Shown here piece after piece: positions 54,930 through 64,000 of a DNA stretch of 64,000 nucleotides. The notes under the pieces were generated by a model. That model did no database searches. It was not told the origin of the DNA and saw only the letters and a program-made list of their open reading frames with translations. The translations under genes and the position numbers were made by a program. Within the stretch, counting starts at the first letter, position 1, and every line of letters starts with the position of its first letter. Origin of the DNA: Branchipolynoe longqiensis (lineage: Eukaryota; Annelida; Polychaeta; Phyllodocida; Polynoidae). The stretch lies in assembly GCA_030323885.1 (NCBI GenBank), contig CM059199.1:43213347-43277346 (forward strand), in the 5' to 3' direction.

Positions 54930-55074
54930 TGTAATATATGTATACTCGTGGCGATTGGGAATACCCCCCCACGTCACGTGACGTCATAGACGACGTAGGG
55001 AGATGACGAGAAATAAACCAGTTGGAACTAGCCTTCGCCGTGTGTGGTCATTTTGTATCTTATCACTTATTACA
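54930..55074 (+). repeat. 5' LTR of intact Gypsy
   Basis: 145 bp, 'tgtaatatatg' to 'cttattaca', identical to 59,291-59,435. Holds 'acgtcacgtgacgt' (E box CACGTG overlapping CRE-like TGACGTCA at 54,979-54,986) and 'aataaa' at 55,012-55,017. These may supply promoter and poly(A) signals. Confidence 0.95.
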
Positions 55075-55087
55075 TGGTGTCAGATAC
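55075..55087 (+). promoter_or_regulatory. Primer-binding site of intact Gypsy
   Basis: 'tggtgtcagatac' immediately after the LTR, tRNA-Leu-like, identical in its first 11 bases to that of the broken Gypsy. Confidence 0.7.
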
Positions 55088-55099
55088 ATAGAACTCGGA

Positions 55100-58000
55100 A
55101 TGGCGCTCACCGGATTAAAGCCTCCTGGACCATTAAATCTGGAGGACAATATGTCCCTAAATTGGGAACAATGGCACGACTCTTATGAGTTTTACGCTGC
55201 TGCTGCTGGAATTCACGCAAAGCCTGAAAAGGTACAGTGCGCAGTGTTTCTACACGTAGCCGGTGCCGAGGCACAAAAGGTTTACAGGACGCTTAAGAGT
55301 GATACCAGCATCATCGACAAGATACAACCTTTAGTTGATGCTTTCCGCACATACTGTAAAGGGAAAACAAATATCACAGTTATACGCTATAAGTTCAACT
55401 CACTACAACAATCAACCGAATCAATGGACGCCTACATCCGCGAACTGCAATATCGGGTAGCACATTGTAACTATGGAGAACTGACTGACTCCATGTTGTG
55501 CGACCGATTAGTTTGCGGCGTCAAAGAGGATAAACTAAGAGACCGATTACTACAAACGGCTAACCTAACACTCGAACAGTGCATAGAAACCTGTCGTTTA
55601 AGTGAACACAAGGCAACACTATTGTCAGAAGCGACACTGACAGCAGAAATCGACCACGTCGACGCTGTCACCATGAGGCCGTGGACAACCGATCCGCCGC
55701 CACAACGGACGCCCCCATGGACAGGTCGGCGCAGTCAATCGAAGCCTGCGAGCACACGAACACAGTGTGGTAGGTGTGGATACGTGCATACACCCGGACA
55801 GTGCCCTGCAAAAGGTAAACAATGTTCGAAATGTCACCTGCTGGGACACTTCTCCAAAGTGTGTAAAACAAAGCGACCAAACTACGCAAGTCTCAATGTC
55901 ATCCAAGTGGATGATAACAACCCTACTCCACCCGACATGGACAGCAACTACGACATGGATAATGACTTATTCATCGGGTGCCTCTCTCAACATGACAGTG
56001 ACGACACCTCCCTCTGGTACGCTACCATATTCCTCGACAGTGAGAGGGTGAGATTCAAGTTGGACACAGGGTCTCAAGCCAACATAATTCCGAAGGAGGT
56101 GTATGACAAGCTAAGCAATGTGCCCCTTCACCCTTCAAGATGCACGTTGGTAACGTTCTCGGGGGAGAGAATTCGTCCTGAGGGAGAAGCCGACATCGTG
56201 ACGAATGGCAGACGACTACGCTACCAGGTTACAAGTACAGGCTGCCCGATACTAGGAAGCGACGCGTGCGCAGGCCTAGGCCTAATACGACGCGTCAACA
56301 CGGTATCAACAGTAACGTCGGCGATGTCACCTCCCGATACGACACCAATCACTGTGCAGGCAGACGACCCGAGCGCGCAGTTGCTGGTAAACAAATATTA
56401 TGACATTTTCGAAGGTTTAGGGAAAATAAAAAGCAACGCAATCATTCAGACTGATAAAAATATAACACCATGTATAGACCCACCCAGGAGGATACCTCAT
56501 GCAATAGCCGATCAAGTAAAAAATGAATTGAAAAGAATGGTTAGGCTAGGAGTAATAATTGAAGAATCGGAGCCCACCCCATGGGTTAGTTCTATAACTG
56601 TAGTAAAAAAGCCTAATAAAATTCGCGTGTGTTTGGATCCCACCAAATTAAATAAAGCAATTCTTAATAGTCCATATCCAACAAGAACTATAGAAGAAGT
56701 CATAGCTAAAACTTCAGATGCAAAATTCTTTTCAGTTATAGATGCCAACAGTGGCTACTGGCAAATCGAATTAGACAAAAGCAGTAGCAGACTATGCACT
56801 TTTAATACACCGTGGGGCCGGTACCGATTCACTCGTTTACCGTTTGGTATTAAAACCGCGGGAGACATTTTCGTACAAGAAATGAATAAAATTTTATACG
56901 GGTTAGCAGGTGTAAATGTAGTCACAGATGACATATTAGTATACGGCTCCACCATCGAGGAGCACAACACACGGTTAGAAGCCGTATTCAAAAGAGCTCG
57001 CAATGCAAATTTAAAATTTAACCCATCCAAGTCAAAAATATGTAAAAAAGAAGTTACATATGTAGGACATACGCTCACACAGGCAGGGGTCAAACCTACA
57101 AATGAAAGGATTCAGGCCATTGTCGAGATGCCGGCACCAAGCGATAAAGCCGGAGTGCAGCGATTCCTAGGGATGCTAGGGTACGTCGGAAAGTTTATTC
57201 CGAAAATGTCAGAAATAGCTAAACCTTTACGACAATTACTAGGTAAGAATGTCGCCTGGCACTGGCAACACGAGCAAAAGGAGGCATTTTCGATGTTAAA
57301 AAAATTGTTAATCACGGCACCTGTATTACAATACTATAATGTAACAAAACCAATAACATTACAGGTAGATGCATCCCAGTCTGGGCTGGGAGCTGTACTG
57401 TTCCAAAATAACAAACCAGTAGCGATGGCTTCTAAATCATTAGACCAAACACAATCGAGCTATGCAGTCATCGAAAAGGAACTCCTGGCAATATGTTTCG
57501 GGTGCAAGAAGTTCCATCAATATATATTTGGCAAACAAATAACAATTCAAACTGACCACAAGCCCCTAGTAGCAATAATGGACAAACCGATACATGTGCT
57601 ATCAGCTAGAATGCAAAGGATGAGACTCCGTTTGCAAAACTACAATATTACATTAATGTATATTAAAGGTACCGATATGTACTTTGCAGATGCCTTATCC
57701 CGAGCCCACTCTACAACCATCCAGCCGAATAATCTATTCGACTCAAGCCTAGCCGTCGCACAGATCGATGTGGCGCCACATATCCTTCAGAGAATTAAAA
57801 TGGAAACTAAAATAGATGAGGCATTACATGAAGTCATTAAATTGACACAGCAAGGTTGGCCCACTGAAAAAGGGCAAATACACCTATTAGCAAAACCCTT
57901 TTACACGTTCAAAGACAGTTTGACATACGTGGATAATGTGCTACTTAAAGATAACCAAATAGTAATACCCTCTAAGTTGCAACACGAAATGCTAACCTTG

Positions 58001-59056
58001 ATACATGAATCGCACTTAGGCATCATTAAATGTAAGGAGTTGGCCCGTGACAACGTATTCTGGCCAGGTATGTCGAAACAAATCGAAGACATGGTTGCTC
58101 GCTGTTCAAATTGTCAATCATTACGAAACAAACCACACTCCGAACCAATGATATCACATCAAATACCCCAATTACCCTTCCAAAAAGTAGGTATCGATCT
58201 GTTTCAAATACACAACAAAGTTTTTCTAGTAGTAGTAGACTACTACTCCAAATACCCCGAAGTGGTAGAATTAAGAGAGACAACAAGTAAAGCCACAATT
58301 GTAGTATTGAAACAAATATTTTGCCGATTCGGTATACCAGAAACAGTGGTCTCGGATAATGGTCCTCAATTTCAAAGTGCAGCATACAAAGAGTTTGCAA
58401 AGGAGTTTGGATTCCAAACGGTATTCTCTAACCCCCTGCACGCTCAGAGCAATGGCCTGGCCGAGAGGTACGTGCAAACAATCAAACATATTATAAAAAA
58501 GGCTACAAACGACAACAAAGATTATAATATTGCACTGCTAAACTACCGAAACACACCCCTCACCACTATAGGTGCCTCCCCAGCACAACTGCTTTTTAAC
58601 AGGAGACTAAAATGCAGATTACCAACAACAAAAAAACAATTAAAACCAGAGATCCCCACACATAAGATAAACCAATTCAACAGAGCTCAGCAGTCGCAAC
58701 GTAAATATCATGACAAACATGCAGGTGTACAACATGCGAAACTACAAAAAAAAGACCATGTCCAATACATTGATCATCATGAAAAATGGAGACCTGGAAT
58801 AATAGTACAAACAAACACACCCGGCCCTCGAGATTATAAAATCAAAAATGCAGAAAATAATGTATTGAGAAGAAATCGGAAATATATATTCAAAGTACCA
58901 AGTAGCCAAGCAAATCAAGCAACATACACCATCAAATCAGTACCACCGCAACTACTTTCAAAACAGTCAACCAGTAATAATGCCCCGATCACAACACCTT
59001 ACATCACTCGGTACGGTCGAATGTTGCGCCCAGTGGAAAGACTTATACAGCAGTAG
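55100..59056 (+). CDS. Gypsy gag-pol polyprotein
   Basis: 1,318 residues from the ATG at 55,100 (MALTGLKPPGPLN), the first Met after the primer-binding site in frame; the frame extends into the LTR but without a better start. Order: gag capsid-like region; two zinc knuckles (CGRCGYVHTPGQC, CSKCHLLGHFSKVC; 55,768-55,866); aspartic protease FKLDTGSQANIIP (about 56,053); RT with VIDANSGYWQIELD and VVTDDILVYG (about 56,918-56,947); RNase H LQVDASQSGLGAVLF and IQTDHKPLVAIM; integrase zinc region (HESHLGIIKCKELA, CSNCQSL), the D-D-E core (GIDLF near 58,190, VVSDNGPQF near 58,350, LAERYVQT near 58,456) and the GIIVQTNTPGPRDY tail. Gag and pol are fused in one frame with no shift. No stop or lesion, so likely active or recently so. 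Confidence 0.95.
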   Translation: MALTGLKPPGPLNLEDNMSLNWEQWHDSYEFYAAAAGIHAKPEKVQCAVFLHVAGAEAQKVYRTLKSDTSIIDKIQPLVDAFRTYCKGKTNITVIRYKFNSLQQSTESMDAYIRELQYRVAHCNYGELTDSMLCDRLVCGVKEDKLRDRLLQTANLTLEQCIETCRLSEHKATLLSEATLTAEIDHVDAVTMRPWTTDPPPQRTPPWTGRRSQSKPASTRTQCGRCGYVHTPGQCPAKGKQCSKCHLLGHFSKVCKTKRPNYASLNVIQVDDNNPTPPDMDSNYDMDNDLFIGCLSQHDSDDTSLWYATIFLDSERVRFKLDTGSQANIIPKEVYDKLSNVPLHPSRCTLVTFSGERIRPEGEADIVTNGRRLRYQVTSTGCPILGSDACAGLGLIRRVNTVSTVTSAMSPPDTTPITVQADDPSAQLLVNKYYDIFEGLGKIKSNAIIQTDKNITPCIDPPRRIPHAIADQVKNELKRMVRLGVIIEESEPTPWVSSITVVKKPNKIRVCLDPTKLNKAILNSPYPTRTIEEVIAKTSDAKFFSVIDANSGYWQIELDKSSSRLCTFNTPWGRYRFTRLPFGIKTAGDIFVQEMNKILYGLAGVNVVTDDILVYGSTIEEHNTRLEAVFKRARNANLKFNPSKSKICKKEVTYVGHTLTQAGVKPTNERIQAIVEMPAPSDKAGVQRFLGMLGYVGKFIPKMSEIAKPLRQLLGKNVAWHWQHEQKEAFSMLKKLLITAPVLQYYNVTKPITLQVDASQSGLGAVLFQNNKPVAMASKSLDQTQSSYAVIEKELLAICFGCKKFHQYIFGKQITIQTDHKPLVAIMDKPIHVLSARMQRMRLRLQNYNITLMYIKGTDMYFADALSRAHSTTIQPNNLFDSSLAVAQIDVAPHILQRIKMETKIDEALHEVIKLTQQGWPTEKGQIHLLAKPFYTFKDSLTYVDNVLLKDNQIVIPSKLQHEMLTLIHESHLGIIKCKELARDNVFWPGMSKQIEDMVARCSNCQSLRNKPHSEPMISHQIPQLPFQKVGIDLFQIHNKVFLVVVDYYSKYPEVVELRETTSKATIVVLKQIFCRFGIPETVVSDNGPQFQSAAYKEFAKEFGFQTVFSNPLHAQSNGLAERYVQTIKHIIKKATNDNKDYNIALLNYRNTPLTTIGASPAQLLFNRRLKCRLPTTKKQLKPEIPTHKINQFNRAQQSQRKYHDKHAGVQHAKLQKKDHVQYIDHHEKWRPGIIVQTNTPGPRDYKIKNAENNVLRRNRKYIFKVPSSQANQATYTIKSVPPQLLSKQSTSNNAPITTPYITRYGRMLRPVERLIQQ

Positions 59057-59277
59057 CCTCCGGCGAACAAGTAAGAGTACTTAGAATTAAGACGTTGTCA
59101 CTAATAGTATTAAAATAAAACAAAAACAACAACATAGTAACTCGTTCATCAATAACATGTTAGAAAATAAGATTATACGATATATGAGAACAAACTATTA
59201 AACTGTATCACGCTGTTGCACTGTTACACTATAATTGAACCACCATATATATATAAAAAAAAAAAAAATTTAAAAAA

Positions 59278-59290
59278 AAAAGAGGGGAGA
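59278..59290 (+). promoter_or_regulatory. Polypurine tract of intact Gypsy
   Basis: 'aaaagaggggaga' directly before the 3' LTR, the expected plus-strand priming site. Confidence 0.85.
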
Positions 59291-59435
59291 TGTAATATAT
59301 GTATACTCGTGGCGATTGGGAATACCCCCCCACGTCACGTGACGTCATAGACGACGTAGGGAGATGACGAGAAATAAACCAGTTGGAACTAGCCTTCGCC
59401 GTGTGTGGTCATTTTGTATCTTATCACTTATTACA
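59291..59435 (+). repeat. 3' LTR of intact Gypsy
   Basis: Identical over 145 bp to 54,930-55,074; followed by the second copy of the ccagt target duplication. Confidence 0.95.
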
Positions 59436-59546
59436 CCAGTGAGGCAGTACTATGGAGTCTACACTTTCTGTGCAGTTTCACAAGTCGGTACTCGTCCTGG
59501 CATGACCTTCGATGTTGGCAGGATGTAAAACCCCAACATACAACAT

Positions 59547-59880
59547 TCCTTTTACCTTGTAATTATGCTCTCCCCAAAAGCACCACGCGTCAAGATGTAC
59601 TGGCAGTGTTCAGCACTGCAATCCTCGTTTAAGATTTAGTACCCCATTCACCTGCTGTTTTACATGTTAGTAAACCAGCGCCGATTCGCTGATCGGCAAA
59701 TTAGAGACAGGTGTGGGGAAGCCTCGCCTTTCTGAAGGATCTCACGTCGACCAAAACAGGGTCACCCGATAGGTCGAGTGGGTGGCGATGGGGTGGCGAT
59801 GGGGTGGCGATGGAATGGCGATGGGGTGGCGATAGGGTGGCGTGTGTGTGTGTGTGTGTGTAGTAGGTTGTTGATTGTTG
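59547..59880. repeat. Non-coding flank with a 'gatggggtggc' minisatellite
   Basis: 59,775-59,842 repeats an 11-12 bp unit six to seven times and passes into (GT)n. The rest is unremarkable. Confidence 0.7.
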
Positions 59881-59884
59881 ATTA

Positions 59885-60215
59885 TTGACGTTTTACGTCA
59901 TGGCAACATCTAAGGTAATATCAGGATGGGTAGCGAATTGTGACAGTGCACACTCATGGCGACTTTATTAAGTTTATAGTGATTCCCCACTGGTAGACCA
60001 GGCCAGCAACTCCATGACCTAATATCCCACTCAGTCAGATTATCCTGACCCCAAACCGACCTGTATCCTATCCTAATATTAGTAATAATGCAGAGTGCCA
60101 TGATAGGAAGCAGCCAGTATCAATTTTGTAGGTCATTGGTTTGACTCAACCGCGACTTGAACTCCCGACCTTCCGCATAGGAGGTCGGCGCTCTACCGAT
60201 TCGGGCACCGCGTAC
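59885..60215 (-). mobile_element. Complete SINE, type A head, minus strand
   Basis: In reverse: head 'cgaatcggtagagcgccgac' with 'ggaaggtcgggagttcaagt', then linker and full tail to 'gacgtaaaacgtcaat' at its end. Confidence 0.85.
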
Positions 60216-60704
60216 GAAGTGTGTGCGGCGTGTGTGCGTGTATGTATGTGTGTACGCAGACATACCAGCCCCAGCGTCGCCGTTATTCAACGCTGTATTC
60301 AATTAAGGATAACTCTGATTGTAACCGAATAGGGCAAGGTTCAGCAATGGAGCAGAGAAAGAGAGGGAGAGCGAGAGAGGGAGCAGTGTGATATACATAT
60401 CTACACCCGCACCCAGGCCAATTGAAGCATGGGTGTGCGATTCGGTGGGTAAAATTATTGTAAGCCAAAATTCTGGGCCAGAAAGGGTGTCGGAGGGATG
60501 GATTGTTTTTGTCTTTGGGGAGCTTTCAGTCACATTGGTGTGCTGAAGGCTGCAAATATGCAGCACTGTATGGGTGAAAGAGGTCTCATGTAGTAGGGAG
60601 TTGGCTTACAATGGGTAGTGGTCAGATAAATTGTAGGGGGGGGGGGGAGGAAAGGCAGGCTAAGAGCCCAACCACAGTCCTCTGATAGGGCCGGGGGAGG
60701 ATGG

Positions 60705-60972
60705 GTGGTTGCTGTAGTTTTACGCCCCAGTAAGACCCTAGGCCATACCAGGACATACACCAGCTTGGACAGTGTGCACTCATGGTGACTTTATAGTGCT
60801 GCCCCACTGGGAAATCAGACTGCTGGCACCATGACCTGATGTCCCAGACAGTCACATTATCCTGTCCCTGTGCGCCCAGTCCCTGTCCTGACCTCATAAC
60901 GCCAAGCGCCGAGCAGCAACAGGTACCTATTTTACAAGTCATTGGTTTGACTCAACCAGGATCCAAACTTCA
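60705..60972 (-). mobile_element. SINE, degenerate, minus strand
   Basis: In reverse: 'gtcaaaccaatgacttgtaa', 'gggcagcactataaagtcac' and an altered tail end ('ggggcgtaaaactacagc'). The head is poorly preserved. Confidence 0.75.
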
Positions 60973-61144
60973 GTCCCTCCAGATTCACCCATATGCACAG
61001 TAAGTCAGGCTAAGGCCAGAGGAAGAAGTGAAGTGAGGATGGAATTAGTTAGGCAGTGAGTGGGGTTACTTGTTAGTTGTTAGTGAACATTAGTGGATAG
61101 TTGGTAGTGGTGTCAAGTCAGGTATGGGGATGAGGTGGGGCTTG

Positions 61145-63528
61145 CTAGTCCTCGGTGTCAGGGTCTGGGTGACCGACAGCATTGATGATATCTGCATTCT
61201 GGCGGTAGAAGCGAGCAAGTGCATTCCAGGATGACTTGGAAATCCTGGAGAGGTTGGCCAGAATGGCCCTATTGTCGCTGAGTTGGTGGTCTGAGTCCTT
61301 CATGAAGTCACTGATGGCAGATCCGTCGACGGCGCCACATGAGATGAGTATGTGGGCCACATTGAAGATCTTAGTGCCGCAGGGACAGCTCTGGAGGTTG
61401 GGGACATCAATCCAATGGCGGTAGCCAGTCCTGAAGCGGTTGACAGTGACTTGTGTAGAAGCAGGATTTTAGTTCTGACCAGGGTGTACCAGAGCCAGCT
61501 TATTGAATAAGGGTTCCATACTTGTTCCTTCTGTGTGGCGTGTTCCCAGAGTTTGGTGGTGGCTCGAGAAGCAGTGGCAGTCAGTTTAGTGATGGAGGGA
61601 GGGATGGTCATCTCCATGTCTGCTTGGATGTCACCGGCTAGAGTGGCACAGTTAGCTTGGTCATTAGCATAGAGTCCTATATGGGAGGGGGACTCGTATC
61701 AGGACTGTGTTGAGGTGTGCCTGATGTCTGGTTGAGATTATAATCTGTATCACATCGGCAAGGGAGTGTCGGGCATTTGAGCAGGTGATGTCTTTGATGG
61801 CATTCAGAGAGTCGGTGATGATGATGGCATTTGAGTTGTGGAGGTCTTCGAGGGCCAAGTGAATGGTGGCGAGCTCGGTATTGTGAGTGGAAGCAAAGTC
61901 TGACACCCTGGTGGTGTTCTCTGTGTTGGAGAAGGGGGATGAAGATTCCTGCTCCAGCTCTACCTGATGTTGGGTTAAGGGAGCCATCGGTGTAGACCAT
62001 CTTAGCGAAGGGGAAGACCGCCTTCACCTGAGTTATGGCCTCGAGAGCCAGGGAGTGGAGTTCTGGGGTGGTGTAAACTGCCTTGGCAGCAAGTAGGTTG
62101 GTGGTTCGGGTTTCCACTGGAATGTAAACCCATGGTGGCTTGTGAGGGCTCAGAGCAGAGTCTGAAATGTGGAGTCCATGGGAGTCCTTGAGGGTGGTGA
62201 TGGCATGTATGAGGGTGACCATGGGTCCCATCTCGGAGGTAGGCCACCGCTCTGTGGATTGTTGATGAAAGGCCTAAGGAGAGGGTTCTTGTGAGGTGGG
62301 TGGTGAGAAGTTGTTTGCCTCGGAGGTGGAGGGGAGGGAGGCCGGATTCAAGAAGGAGGATCTCACTCCTGGTGGTGCTGGGAAGATGGAGGACAAGCCT
62401 GGCAGCTCAGTGTTGGATGTTCTCAAGTTTCCGGAACTCATTCAGGAAGATCTTGTCCTTGGGTAGTCAAGTGTGGGGGTTGTCAAGCCCAAAGGCTGTG
62501 AGAGCAAGTGTGGGCGTGGCATAGTTGAAGAGGCCACCAGAATGAGTCTGGTGGTCATTCTGGTGGCCAGGTGGTGGTAGAGGGCTCTCATGTTCAGGTT
62601 GTGGTCTAGAAGGATACATAGGTAGTCGAAGGTGGAGACCCATTCGATAGGGGATCCATCTAGGTAGAGGGTGTGAAGTGGTTGACCTCTGAACATGTGC
62701 ATGATCTTGGTCTTGGTGGGGGAGATTTTTAGTCCAGGGTCCTGGCAGGCATTTCCTACCAGGTGGAGCACCTGCACAGCGAGATCCTGCACATTGATCG
62801 CATGGGAGCAGGTGATGGCGATGTCATCTGCATAGCAGACTATGGTTGTGTCTATGATCTCTCGGGTGGCTAGGTCTTACTTAAGCCTCCTCACGAGAGA
62901 TGCCATCACTGCATTGAAGAGGAGGGGGCTGAGCACTGGGCCATGGGGGACGCCATTTTCTAGTTGGAGGTAGGGACAAGAGGTGCCTTGGACACATACC
63001 CTGGCTCGCCTGTTCTGAAGGTAATTTCGGACGTACGCAAAATGCAGGCCAGTGATGTCAGTACCACGTTGTAGTCGATAACCTCAAAGATTTTTCGAGG
63101 TCAAGGAAGATGCTTGCTGTCTCGTGTCCATTACCAAGGCCATAGGAGATGCTCTCGACAAGGCACCCAGCATGGCGACGGCATGCTGGTTGCCTCATAC
63201 TCCTCCATAGCCGATGACCTCCTCTGGTAGGCCAGTGGTGGGATCTTCAGTGATCATGTGGAGACGGGCGAGGACAATTCTTTCACTAACTTTCCCAAGG
63301 GATTGGAGAAGGGAGATGGGTCTGACTTTGCCTTGGGTTTTCTTGGGGATTGGGATGATATCAGCATCCTTCCAAGATGCGGGTATGGCTACATTGTAGA
63401 AGATATTGTTGAGGAGGGGAGGAGAGTTTCCCTGTTACTAACAGTGTTAGTTGCAGATAACCTGGTCCATGCAGTGTCAGGGACTCCATCGGCTCCCGGG
63501 GTTGTCTTCTTTGTGGTGGTGCCTAGGG
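61145..63528 (-). pseudogene. I-group LINE remnant: RT, RNase H and C-terminal zinc knuckle
   Basis: Reading right to left on the minus strand: KKTTPGADGVPDTAW (RT motif 1 area, near 63,490), an IPKKT..VRPISLL stretch (about 63,330), a GVPHGPVLSPLLFNAVM stretch (about 62,950), CYADDIAITCSHA (near 62,830), then LKISPTKTKIMHM and a template-grip region (62,790-62,440). RNase H follows: VYTDGSLNPTSGRAGAGIF (about 61,950-62,005), ELATIHLALEDL and IIITDSLNAI (about 61,800-61,885). The C-terminus has a CCHC-type motif (CPCG...HILISC, about 61,335-61,390) and ends at 61,145. RNase H plus this C-terminal knuckle fits I/Nimb-like or LOA-like LINEs. Several frameshifts and stops; the endonuclease half is absent, the right edge ending in a fold-back at 63,504-63,567. 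Confidence 0.8.
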
Positions 63529-63567
63529 CTGAGCTCGACCGCACCCTAGGCACCACCAAAAGAAGAC
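63504..63567. repeat. Fold-back at the truncated LINE edge
   Basis: 63,504-63,528 (LINE sequence) and 63,544-63,567 are near-perfect inverted copies (about 24-25 bp, one base difference) around a 15-bp loop. Confidence 0.8.
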
Positions 63568-63589
63568 CGTGTGTGTCTGGGGGATGGAG

Positions 63590-64000
63590 TGGCGTGTTGG
63601 GGTGGGGTGAAGTGGGGGGGGGACCCGGTGAGAGGTGAGTAGGAGCGGGAGTGGGAGTTGGGGAGGGACAGGTGATTGACAGTTCGTGAGGGTGGGGGAT
63701 GGGTATTGAGATTGGGATGGGGTGGGGAGGGGACGGGGGAGTGGGAGTAAACAAGGAATGGAGGGGGGGGGGGGGGCAGGCTGGGCGTAGACTTGCGAGA
63801 GTGTAGGAGTGGGAATGGGGGATGGGGAGGGGTGGCGGAGGGGTGGCGGAGGGGTGGCGGACGGGTGGGGGAGTGGGGGTGAGGACGGGGTAGGGAACGG
63901 AGCTGGGGAGAGGGGTGAGATTCAATGGGGGAGTGGAACTGGGAGGGGGGGGGGAGGGGGATGAGGGGGAGGGAGGAGGGGGGGAGAGGGGGAGGGGTAG
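63590..64000. repeat. G-rich low-complexity sequence
   Basis: Purine/G-rich tracts such as 'gaggggtggcggaggggtgg' with G runs up to 13. No gene; continues to the window edge. Confidence 0.85.

Larger units (their letters stand above)
54930..59435 (+). mobile_element. Ty3/Gypsy retrotransposon, complete and apparently intact
   Basis: A 4.5-kb element with two identical 145-bp LTRs, tRNA-Leu-like primer-binding site, one uninterrupted gag-pol ORF, a polypurine tract and a 5-bp target duplication (ccagt at 54,925-54,929 and 59,436-59,440). Identical LTRs mean very recent insertion. There is no envelope gene. Resembles the Mag-type lineage in layout, an inference not tested here. Confidence 0.95.
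54712..59546 (+). mobile_element. Diverged SINE split by the intact Gypsy element
   Basis: A degenerate head and linker lie at 54,712-54,929 ('caaaccaatgacctatac', 'ggataaggagtggtttgctc'). The tail resumes at 59,441 ('gaggcagtactatggagtc', 'cacaagtcggtactcgtcct') and ends 'gtaaaaccccaacatac'. Outlines the Gypsy insertion precisely. Confidence 0.8.

Overview
This is a gene-poor, repeat-dense stretch of animal nuclear DNA, most likely from a marine invertebrate, perhaps a mollusc or another lophotrochozoan (an inference from element content, not from a host gene). I can support no host protein-coding gene. Nearly every recognisable protein belongs to a retrotransposon, and most of the remaining DNA is SINEs, small inverted-repeat transposons, minisatellites and strand-asymmetric simple repeats.

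Layout. 0-11 kb: tRNA-derived SINEs, a 580-bp TA-flanked inverted-repeat element, degenerate tandem repeats and a decayed tyrosine-recombinase (YR) retroelement (3.9-5.3 kb). 11.3-15.3 kb: an RTE-type LINE, almost intact with one frameshift, lying between terminal inverted repeats that interrupt a SINE. 15.3-20.3 kb: an assembly gap and then a DIRS element on the minus strand (gag-like, RT/RNase H, YR). 21-25 kb: SINEs, including an inverted pair, and a (CA)n-rich tract. 25.5-29.6 kb: a broken Ty3/Gypsy element. 29.9-34.4 kb: a large simple-repeat domain that is C/CA-rich, then a CpG-rich core, then G/GT-rich. 34.5-48.5 kb: nested small inverted-repeat elements, CpG-rich segments, a 'cctatagtgg' minisatellite, a solo LTR and more SINEs. 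48.7-54.2 kb: a complete DIRS copy, nearly identical to the first, abutting a 314-bp hairpin that looks like a miniature DIRS derivative. 54.9-59.4 kb: an intact-looking Ty3/Gypsy element with identical 145-bp LTRs and a 5-bp target duplication, inserted into a SINE. 61.1-63.5 kb: a decayed I-group LINE with RNase H. 63.6-64 kb: G-rich low-complexity DNA.

How the parts relate. Autonomous elements (RTE LINE, DIRS, Gypsy) sit among non-autonomous ones that may depend on them. The SINEs are modular: two tRNA-like heads share one tail, and one head also carries a second tail. Several small inverted-repeat elements share internal cassettes while differing at their ends. The nesting order (SINE, then LTR, then MITE; SINE, then TIR element with LINE; SINE, then Gypsy) gives a relative chronology in which the SINEs are old and the DIRS and second Gypsy copies are young.
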